A stretch of DNA of 64,000 nt from contig NZ_JAMQBK010000049.1 of assembly GCF_023701485.1 (NCBI RefSeq), forward strand, positions 1 through 64,000, written 5' to 3'. This document shows positions 1 to 12,000 of the stretch, in pieces; positions within the stretch are counted from its first letter, which is position 1; each line of letters begins with the position of its first letter. Under the pieces are notes generated by a model. The model was not told the origin of the DNA. It saw only the letters and a program-made list of their open reading frames with translations, and ran no database searches. Origin of the DNA: Aporhodopirellula aestuarii. Its GTDB lineage: Bacteria; Planctomycetota; Planctomycetia; Pirellulales; Pirellulaceae. The translations under genes were made by a program, and so were the position numbers.

Positions 1-3000
1 TACGAATCATTATCCGGCGATGCCATCCTCGTCTGGAACAACGGCACGACGGGGACTTCGGGGCTGTCCTACAAGGTCTGGAACGGAAGCTCATGGTCGG
101 CAACCAACACGATCACGACCCCCGTCACGGGTGAGCCGTCACAATTACAACTCGCCACCGCGCCCGATTCCGATGAGTTGGTGTTGGTCGGAAGCAACGC
201 CAGCAACCAGGACTTTGCCATCGTATGGGACGGTGACAATTGGGGCAACGCCCAAACCCTATCGACCATTGCCGGTGCCAGTAACACCGAAGTCGCTGTT
301 GTCTATGAGCAACAAAGCGGTGATGCGATGGTTGTCTACGGGGACAATACGTCAAACGCGCACTATCGAATCTGGAACGGATCGACATGGGGTGCTCAAC
401 AGGACCTGACACCACCCGCCGGCGTCACCGGACAAGTCACTTGGTCCAGCGTCGCATCGGATCCCACCAGTGACCGGATTGCCTTCTCGGCTCATACCAC
501 CAACAAAGAGACCTGGCTGGCCGTCTGGAACGGTAGCAGTTGGGGAGACAAACTGTTGGCCTCTACCTCTGAGAGCATCAATACGTTTCGTAGTGTCGCG
601 GTCGCGTTTGAATCACAGTCGGGCGATCTGCTGGCGGTCTATACGGAAAACGATAACCGATTCAGTTACCGCACCTGGGCCAACGGCAGCGGATGGTCAG
701 CAGAATCGTCGGGAGTGGACCTGGGAGACAAAGTGCGAACGATCACATTGTCCAGCCGCCCTGAGACCAATCAGATCATGCTGACGGCACTCGATGACAG
801 CGGCGACATCAACAGCCCGCTTTGGGACGGACGATCCTGGAGCGAACGAAATGAGGTTGAAAAAGACTCCGGTGAAACAACCACTCAGCCGTTCTTGTTT
901 CTTTGGGACGAGAATCCCGCCTACTTAACGGCCGCTGCCAATGACACGGCGTTCTGGTTCAGCACCGATGGGGATGTCAATTCGAAGGGTGCCGCAGGCC
1001 TAAACTCATGGACCAGCGGTGAAGTTCTCGCCTTGGGCGACCCAGACTTGAAGCTGGAACCGGTTGACGGAATCACGACCGCAACCGCCACGTCGGTTTT
1101 CAATCTAGATAACTTTGGCGGCGATACCAAAATCGATGCCCTGCACTACGTCAGTGCAGATATCCAGGTAGGCAGTTCCAACTTCAATCTGCTTGCCGGC
1201 GACATCCTGTTTTCCACCCGAGACGCAGAGACACTGGTCAGCACCAATACGCTGACCATTGCGAACTCCGATATCATCGTCTTCCGCGCCGACACGGCCG
1301 GCGATTATTCCTCGGGAAGTTTTTACGTCCTATTGGAAAACCCCACCGGTCTCGATTTGCGAAGCATTTCGCTGGTCGAAAAGAACACCGTCGTCGGTGA
1401 CACCACGCTGCAGGCGGGTGACTTCCTGATGAGTACCGGCACCTCACTGCTCTTGTACGAAACGACCGATGTCGGTGCTGGAACGACAAGCGGCACGGTA
1501 AAAACGTTGCTAGATGGGTTGGACGCCAATGTTAGCTTGGACGAAGACATCAATGGCGTTGAACTGTATGAATCGGACACGGTCATCGGTGGGCACACGA
1601 TTCTCGCCGGTACGATCCTCGTTTCCATCGACAGAGATAGCGACGTTGGCAGCAACAGCCTGAGTATCAAAAAGCACGATTTGGTGGCCCTTACCGTCTC
1701 GCAAACCACGCTGGTTGCTGGATCGGGCAACGGCAATGTGACAGCCCAGTTGATCTTGGATGGCTCGGACATCGGTTTGACGGGAGGATCCGAAAAGATC
1801 TCCGGTTTCACCGCAATTCCAAACAATCAGACCCCGACCGACATCGCGCCCAACAGCCTATCGGTCGACGAAAACACAGACACATCGAGCGGATATAGCG
1901 TTGGCACCCTGACGGCAACCGATGTGGATGCCGGCGAAACGTTTAGCTATAGCATTGTCGGTGGAACCGACGCCGCCAAATTCTCGATAGGCGGCGGCGG
2001 AAACAACGAACTGATCCTGACCGACGGCACGCTCGATTTCGAGTCGAAGTCGTCCTACAGCGTCACCGTACGGGTGACGGATTCGGCGTCGAACGTCTAC
2101 GAGGAAACGCTAACGGTCAACGTCAATGACTTGAACGAAGCTCCGGTAATCACCGGTGGTCCGGATACGGCGGGACTTACCGAAACCGACAGCGGACTGA
2201 CTACCAGCGGCACCTTCACGGTGACGGATCAGAATACCCCCGATTCGGTCACCGCGGACGTCGATTCGGTTGGAATCAGCGGGACGGGAAGCGGTAGCGT
2301 GCCAGCGGGTTTGACGAATTCGATACTGAAAGGTTACATGTCGGTCAGCCCGACTGCCATTCTTGATGGCACTGAAACCAGCGACACGCTGACCTGGGAC
2401 TTCAACAGTGGCAGCGAAGCATTCGACTTCTTGGCCGATGGCGAAACGTTGATCCTGACCTACACGATCAGCGTCACGGACGATGCCGGGACTCCGCTAA
2501 GTGACACCGAAACCGTTACCGTGACGATCACCGGAAGCAACGACCAATCGATCATCGATCTCAATGGTAGCGACGGTGCTGGCAGCAACTACTCAACCAC
2601 GTTTTCTGAAGGCGACTCACTGATCGGTGTGACCGATAGTGATGCAACAATCAGCGACATTGACAATTCTACTTTCAATTCGCTGACAATGACCTTGACG
2701 GGCGCTGCGAATGGAACGGAAGAGCGATTGCGTTTTGCTGGCGTCGAGTTTAAAGCGACAGAAAGCAGTTCCAAAGTAGTGACGGTAGGATCAACGTCAT
2801 TTAGCATTGTTACCGGCGGCACGGATTTCACGATCACCCGCAATGGTGGTGGAACGATGCCAGGCTCGGACCTGCAGACTTTGCTTCGATCGATTCAGTA
2901 CGAAAACCAAGACAACAACATCGCCGAAGGAACGCGCACCTTCGATTTTGTGCTTCAGGATGCAGACGGGCTTGATTCAGCTCTCTCAACAAGCACGATC

Positions 3001-6000
3001 AGTGTCGGCGGGGTCAACGACGCACCCGTTGTTGGCGCACCGGGTAGCCAACTCAACGCGACCGAACAAATCGGACTGGCGATTGAAGGCACCGGCTTCA
3101 CTGTTTCCGATGCGGATGCTGCCAGCGGTGCGATGACAGCCACGATCAACGTCGGCGAAGGAGCGATCACGGTTACCGCTGGCGACTCGGGAGTTTCCAT
3201 CAGCGGTGGCAATGGGACTGGCACGGTCACCATCACTGGAACACTCAGCCAACTCGACAACCTGTTGACGGGCGTCAGCACCGGCAGCATCACGTATTTG
3301 AACAACAGCGATACCCCAAGTTCGTCGACCGTGATCACTGTCACCGTGAACGACGGCGGTAACACCGGCACCGATCCGGGGCTAACCGGCGACGGATCGA
3401 GCGAGGAGGGTTCGGCGAGCCAGACGATCAACATCGCCGCCGTCAACGATACCCCCGTTGTCAGCGGGCCCGGCAGCGCGTTGTCAGCCACCGAACAAGT
3501 CGGACTGGCAATCGAAGGCACCGGATTCACCGTCACCGATGTCGATGCGGCTAGCGGCACGATGACCGCTACGATCAACGTGGGCGAAGGAGTGATCACG
3601 GTTGCCGCGGGTGACTCGGGGATCACCATCAGCTCGGGCAACGGCACCGGAACCGTCTCGATTACCGGCACGCTCAGCCAAATCAACAACCTCTTAACGG
3701 GTGCCAGCACCGGCACGATCACCTACCTTAACAACAGTGACACCCCGAGCGCGTCGACCACGATCACCCTCACGGTCAACGATGGTGGCAACACCGGCAG
3801 TGATCCGGGACTGACCGGCGATGGAACTAGCGAAGAAGACTCGTCAAGCCAAACGATCAACATCGCTGCCACCAACGACGACCCGACGAATCCAGGCGGT
3901 TTACCGAGCGATATCACAGTCACCGAAGATGTCAACGGCAATGTGGATCTGTCACAGATCAACTTGAATGATGTCGATCATGGCGGCGGCAATTTGACCT
4001 TGACTCTGACCACGTCGACGGGAGGAGCGTTAACGGCCAGCAGTGGTGGCGGAGTCACGATCGGCGGCAGCGGTAGCGGCACGCTGACCTTGACCGGAAC
4101 GCAGGCCAATCTGAACACTTACCTCGACAACGCCAGCAACATCCAATACCTGCACACGACCGCGAACTTGAATGGCGACAACGCCGATTTAATCAACGTC
4201 AAAGTGAACGACAACGGAAACACGGGATCCGGTGGTGGTTCCGACATTGATCTTGGGAACGTCAACGTCGACATCGCGGCGGACAATGACGCACCGGTGC
4301 TGGACAACTCAGAAACGTTCACACTCAGCGACATCACCGAAGACGATACCAACAACGGGGGCCACACGGTCGCATCGATTATTTCCAGCTTGTCGGGCAA
4401 CCGCATCACCGATGTCGACTCCAGCGCGGACGAAGGGATCGCGATCCGATCGATCAGCGGCGGCAATGGAACGTGGCAATACTCGCTCGACGGTTCGTCT
4501 TGGACCGACGTCGGCACCGTCACCACCAGCACTTCGCTGCTGCTGCGATCGAGCGACTACCTCCGCTATGTTCCCGATGCGATGAACAGCGACACATCGT
4601 CCGTGTCGTTTGTCGCCTGGGACCAAACCGCGGGCACCCAAGGCACCAAGGTCAACACGACGACCACCGGTGGAACGACCGCATTTAGCGACGATGTCGG
4701 CACCGCCCAGATCAACGTGACCGCGGTCAACGACGCGCCAACGATCACCGATTCGGCCACCGTCAGTTTGCCCGGAACCAACGAAGACACGCCCTCCACT
4801 CCAACCAGTGTCGACTCAATCCTGTCGTCGGCAGGTTGGGCGGATGTCGATACCGGGGCGGCCAAGGGGATCGCGGTCACCGCGGTCAGCAGCAACGGAG
4901 ACTGGCAATATTCGACCGACGGAACCAATTGGACTTCATTCAGCGGGATCACCGGCAGCAATGCCCTGCTACTGAGTGCGTCGACGCAAATTCGCTATCA
5001 GCCCGACACCCTTAACGGCGAAACCGCCACGTTTGACTTTGTCGCGTGGGATACCACCACAGGATCCGCTTCGTCGTTCGGTTCACCATCGTACGCCAAC
5101 CCAGGCGGCGGGGGCAGTACAACTGCTTACTCAAGCGAAACGGCGACCGCCTCGACGGTGGTCACCGACGTCAACGACGCCGTGGTCGCCGTGGCTGATA
5201 CGGACACGGCCACCGAAGCGGGTGGCGTCGCCAATGCGTCCGCCGGTAGCAACCCGACCGGCAACGTGCTCAGCAACGACATGGAATATGACTCCGGCGA
5301 TACGCTCAGCATCACCGGCGTGGCCGCCGGCACTGTCGGCTCGGCATCGGGCAATGTCAACTCGACCGTCACCGGAACCTATGGTGATATCGTCATCGAC
5401 GTCAATGGGAACTACACCTACACCGTCGACAACAACAACTCGATCGTGCAAGCGCTGCGTACCAGCGGAGATACGATTACCGACACGTTCACGTACACCG
5501 TCACCGATAGTGGTGGAGCCACGTCGTCAACCCAAATCGTGGTCACGATTGATGGGCAAAACGATGCTCCAACCGCGGTGACCGACAACGTGATTGCTGT
5601 GGAAGCAGGTGGCGATGGTAACGCTGACGCGGGCACCGACCCGACCGGGAACGTGCTGACGAACGACACCGACGTCGATTCAGGCGATACCAAAACGGTC
5701 ACGGGGGTCACCACGGGCGTCGCGGGCTCGGCGAGTGGAAACGTGGCTTCGTCGGTCACCGGCAGCTACGGCAGCATCACGATCAACGCCAACGGTGCAT
5801 TCACCTACAACGTCGACAACAACAACTCGGCGGTCGAGGCCCTGCGAACCTCATCCGATACGCTGCAGGATGTCTTCACCTACACGATGACCGACACCGA
5901 CGGAGCGACCTCGACGACCCAAGTCACCGTGACGATTCAAGGTCAAAACGATGATCCGGTGGCGGTCGATGACAACATCATCGCGGCCGAGGCGGGCGGA

Positions 6001-9000
6001 ACCAGTAACGGAACCCCGGGAACCGACCCCACGGGTAACGTGCTCAGCAACGATACCGACATTGACTCGGGCGATACCAAGACCGTGGTCGGAGTTGCCG
6101 CGGGATCACAAAGTTCCGCTTCGGGATCGGTTGCCGCCAATGTCGCCGGCACGTATGGAACGATCGAAATTGATGCCAGCGGGACCTACGTTTACACCGT
6201 CGACAACAACAATTCGGCGGTACAAGCACTGCGAACGTCGGGCCAGTCGTTGTCGGAAGTCTTTACGTACACGATGCAGGACGCCAGCGGTGCGGATTCC
6301 ACGGCGGAAATTACTGTCACGATCACCGGCGCCAATGACGCACCCGACGCCGTCGCCAATGCGGCGACCGCCACCGAAGCCAGCGGAATGTTGAACAACA
6401 TTTCGGGAACCGATCCGTCGGGCAACGTGCTGACCAATGACACCGACGTCGATGCCGGCGATACCAAAACAGTGACCGGCGTCGCCACGGGCGTGCAAGC
6501 CTCCACGTCCGGCAATGTGGGCGGAACCGTGATCGGCACGTACGGATCGTTGGTGATCAATGCCAACGGTAGCTATACCTACACGCTGGACAACGACAAC
6601 GCCGCGGTGGAAGCGTTAAACGATGGCGATACGCTTTCGGAAACGTTTTCTTACACGATGCAGGACACAGCCGGATTGGCGTCGACCACGCAATTGGTCA
6701 TCACCATCGATGGTCGCACCGATTTGCCGGTTGCCGAAGCCGACCACGCCACCTCCGAAGAAGCGGGCGGAGTCGCCAACGCCACGCCGGGCTCGAATCC
6801 CGCCGGAAACGTGCTCGACAACGACGCATCCAATAACGGCAAGTTCGTCACAGGGGTCGCGGCGGGTTCCACGGGATCGGCCAGCGGCAACGTCGGTGTC
6901 TCGGTGACCGGTAGCTTCGGAACGGTCGTGATCAACAGCGACGGTACCTACACGTACACGTTGGACAACAACAACGCGGCGGTCGAAGCACTACTGACCT
7001 CGGGCGATCATGTCACCGACATCTTCACCTACACGATGGAAGACGCCTTCATGAACGTGTCGTCGACCGAGTTGACGATCACCGTTGATGGGCAAAACGA
7101 TGCTCCCGTGACAACCGACGACACCGCGATCGCCGCCGAAGCCGGCGGGATTAACAACGCTACGGCGGGGAGTGATGCAAGCGGCGATGTGCTCGCTAAC
7201 GACACCGATGTCGACGCGGGCGATACAAAATCGGTGATCGGTGTTCAATTAGGCACCGTCGGATCCGCATCAGGATCCGTTGGGGCATCGGTCGCGGGCA
7301 ACTACGGCCAGATCGTGATCAATAGCGACGGAAGTTACACCTACACGATTAATCAAAACAACTCCGCCGTCCAAGCCCTGCGAACCGCAAGCGATACGCT
7401 GCAAGAAGTCTACACCTACACGATGCACGACACCGCGGGGCTCGAATCGACTTCGCAAGTCACGATCACCATCCAAGGATCCAACGACGCTCCCGTCGCG
7501 GTCGTCGATACCGCAACCGCCTACGAAGCGGGCGGAAGCGGCAATGGCACCGCGGGTGCCGATCCGAGCGGAAATGTTTTGTCTAACGATACCGACGTCG
7601 ACAGCGGCGATACCAAAACCGTCGTGGGCGTGGCTGCGGGTGTCCAGGGTTCGGCGACCGGTTCGGTGGGGACGCTGGTCACAGGCTCGTATGGCTCCAT
7701 CACGCTCAACTCGGACGGCAGCTACACCTACAACGTCGACAATAATAACGCCGCGGTCCAAAACTTGCGCACCAGTGGTGAAAGCCTTGATGATGTTTTC
7801 ACTTACACCTTCGAGGATACCGACGGACTCAGTTCCACCACGCAAATTACCGTAACGGTGCGTGGGGCCAACGACAATCCGGACGTGGTTGCCGACAACG
7901 CAACCGCGGTGGAAGCCGGCGGAACGGCAAACGGTACCGCAGGCAGCAACCCGACCGGCAACGTGCTCGCCAACGACAGCGACGAGGATGCTGGCGATAC
8001 CATGGTCGTCAGCGGGGTGACCGCCGGGATCGCCGGATCGGCAACCGGTTCGGTCGGATCGAGCGTCGCGGGTTTGTATGGTTCGATTAACATCGCCTCG
8101 GACGGCAGCTACAGCTACAACGTCGACAACAGCAATCCGCTCGTAGAAGCTTTGCTCGACAGCGGCGACACGCTCACCGACATCTTCACCTACAGCGCAG
8201 AGGACCTCTCCGGGGCAACGTCGACCACTCAAATCACCATCACGATTCAAGGTGCCAACGATGCCCCGGTGGCGATCGCTGACACCGGCATCGCTAACGA
8301 ATCGGGTGGCGTTTCCAACGCGACGGCAGGCAGCAATGCGACCGGCAACGTCCTCGCTAACGACGATCCCGTCGACGCCGGTGACACCCAGTCCGTAACC
8401 GGCGTGGCCACGGGCGTACAAACCTCAACCTCCGGCGGCGTTGGCTCCGGTGTCGTGGGAACTTACGGAACCTTGACTGTCGATTCGGCGGGCAACTACA
8501 CCTATGTCATCGACGAAACCAACACCGACGTCGAGGCGTTGCGAACGTCCAGCGACACGCTAACGGAAGTGTTCTCGTACACCACCGAAGACGCTGCGGG
8601 TCTGTCGTCGACGACGCAGCTCACGATCACCGTTCGTGGCTCCAATGATGCTCCCGTCGCGACGCTCGACACCGCGATCGCGACCGAAGCCGGTGGCGTC
8701 GCCAACGGGACGGCTGGCACAAACCCGTCAGGCAATGTGCTGACCAACGATACCGATGTCGATGCGAGCGACACCAAGAATGTGGACGGCGTTGTCGCCG
8801 GGGTCGCAGGTTCCGCCAGCGGCAATGTGGCATCAGACGTCACGGGCGCGTACGGCAGCATTAACATTGACTCCAATGGGAACTACACCTACACCGTCGA
8901 CAACAATAACGCCGCCGTGGAAGCCCTCCGCAACAGCAGCGAAACACTCGACGATGTGTTTACCTACACCACGATCGACGCCAGCGGTGCCACCTCGACA

Positions 9001-12000
9001 ACGCAAATCACCGTCACCATCCAAGGCAGCAACGACGAGCCCGTTATCTCTCTCGGAGTCGGTGACAGCGCCGCGGAATCGCTCACCGAAACCGACACCA
9101 CGCTCACCACCAGCGGCACACTGACCGTCACCGACCTGGATCTGACCGATTTGGTCACCTCCACCGTCAGCAGCGTCGTTGCCAGCGGAACCACCACCGG
9201 ACTGGGGTCCGACAACACGGCATTGCTCGCCATGTTGACCTCGACCGCTAACGTTCTGGATGCCACCGAGCAATCCGACACGCTGACCTGGAACTTCAAT
9301 TCCGCCAGCGAAGCGTTCGATTATTTGGCCGCCGGCGAATCACTGACCCTGACTTACACGATTACCGTCACCGACAGCCAGGGAGCGACCGATACCCAAG
9401 ACGTCGTGATCACCATCAACGGCACCAACGACACACCTGACATCACCATCGGTGGCGGCAGCGCCGCGGACACGCTCACCGAAACCGATACCACGCTCAC
9501 GACCTCGGGCACCCTGACCGTCGACGATCTCGACTTGTCGGACTCCGTCACGTCGAGCGTCAGCAGCGTCGTTGCCAGCGGAACCACCACGGGACTGGCT
9601 TCCGACAACGCCGCCCTGCTCGCGATGTTGACCTCCACGGCCAACATCATCGATGGCACCGAAATCACAGACACGCTGACTTGGAATTTCAATTCCGCCA
9701 GTGAGTCGTTTGATTACTTGGCCGTCGGCGAATCGCTGACACTGACCTACACCATCACCGTCACCGACAGCCAAGGTGCCACCGATACCCAGGATGTCGT
9801 GATCACCATCAACGGCACCAACGACACACCTGACATCACCATCGGTGGTGGCAGTGCAGCGGAAACGCTCACCGAAACCGATACCACATTGACCTCCACC
9901 GGCACGCTGACGGTCGATGATCTCGACTTGTCTGATACGGTCACGTCGGCCGTCAGCAGCGTTGTCGCGGGTGGGACCACGACGGGACTGGCCTCCGACA
10001 ACACGGCATTGCTCGCGATGTTGACGTCGACGACCAACGTGCTCGACGGCAGCGAAATCACCGACACGCTGACTTGGGACTTTAATTCCGCCAGTGAATC
10101 GTTTGACTACTTGGCCGCCGGTGAATCACTCACGCTGACCTACACGATCACCGTCACCGACAGCCAGGGAGCGACCGACACCCAAGATGTCGTGATCACG
10201 ATCAATGGAACCAACGACACGCCTGACGTCACGATCGGGGGTGGCAGTACTGCGGAGTCGCTCACCGAAACCGATTCCACGCTGACGACCTCGGGCACGC
10301 TGACCGTCGACGACCTCGATCTGTCCGACACCGTCTCGTCAACCGTTAGCAGCGTCGTCGCTGGCGGAACCACCACGGGACTGGCGTCGGACAACACCGC
10401 CCTGCTCGCCATGTTGACCTCCACGACGAACGTGCTCGACGGAACCGAAATCACCGACACGCTGACTTGGAATTTCAATTCCGCCAGTGAGTCATTTGAC
10501 TACTTGGCCGCGGGCGAATCGCTAACGTTGACCTACACGATCACCGTCACCGATAGCCAGGGAGCGACCGACACTCAAGATGTCGTGATCACCATCAACG
10601 GCACCAACGACACACCTGACATCACGATCGGCGGTGGCAGCGCCGCTGAATCGATCAATGAAACCGATACCACGCTGACCTCCTCGGGCACGCTGACCGT
10701 TGACGATCTCGACATGTCTGACACCGTCACGTCGACCGTCAGCACCGTCGTTGCCGGTGGAACCACCACGGGACTGGCGTCGGACAACACGGCATTGCTC
10801 GCGATGTTGACCTCGACCGCGAACGTGCTCGACGGAACCGAAGTCACCGACACGCTGACCTGGGACTTCAACTCCGCCAGTGAATCGTTTGATTACTTGG
10901 CCATCGGCGAATCGCTGACGCTGACTTACACGATCACCGTCACCGACAGCCAGGGAGCGACCGACACTCAAGATGTTGTGATCACGATCAACGGCACCAA
11001 TGACACGCCCGACATTACCGTCGAGACCGGCGACAGCGCCGCCGACACACTGGCCGAAAACAACACGACGCTGACCACCAGCGGCACGTTGACGACGACG
11101 GATCTGGATCTGTCTGACACCGTTGCCTCCACCGTCAGCGGAGTCGTCGCCAGTGGCGACACGTCCGGGTTGGGCTCGGACAATACGGCTTTGCTGGCCA
11201 TGCTCAGCTCCACCGCCTCCGTCCTCGACGGCTCGGAAACTTCCGACACGTTGACGTGGGATTTCAATTCCGGAAGCGAGCATTTTGATTACCTCGCCGC
11301 CGGTGAGGCGTTGGTTCTGACCTACACGATCACCGTCACCGACAGCCAAGGAGCCACCGATACCCAAGACGTCATCATCACGATCACCGGTGCCAACGAC
11401 CTGCCCGTGATCACCGTCGAATCCGGTGACAGCGCCGCTGATGCGTTGACCGAAACCGATACCACGCTGAGTACCACAGGAACGCTCACCGTCACCGACC
11501 TCAACCTCTCCGACACCGTGACGTCGACCGTCAGCAGCGTCGTGTCCGGCGGAACAACCACCGGACTGGCCTCCAACGACGCGGCGCTGCTTTCGATGCT
11601 GTCCTCCACGGCCACGGTGCTCGACGGAACCGAAACCGTCGACCAACTGACCTGGAATTTCAACTCCGCCAGCGAAGCGTTTGATTATCTAGCCGATGGT
11701 GAATCGTTGACATTGACTTACACGATCACGGTCATCGACAGCCAGGGGGCGACGGACACGCAAGACGTCGTGATCACCATCAGCGGTACCAACGACACGC
11801 CTGACATCACGATCGGCGGTGGCAGCGCCGCGGATACACTCACCGAAACCGACACCACCCTCACCTCCACGGGCAGCCTGACCGTTGACGATCTCGACTT
11901 GTCCGACACCGTGACGTCGACCGTCAGCAGCGTCGTCGCGGGCGGAACCACCACGGGACTGGGGTCCGACAACACGGCATTGCTGGCGATGTTGACGTCG

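Noticed and set aside
7270-8421. 383-codon minus-strand frame inside the giant gene, and similar long frames at 10522-11646, 12388-13410 and 2955-3722
   Set aside because: They mirror the repeats of the plus-strand gene. Their protein text repeats with the same period and matches no family, so they are shadows of a GC-rich repetitive gene.
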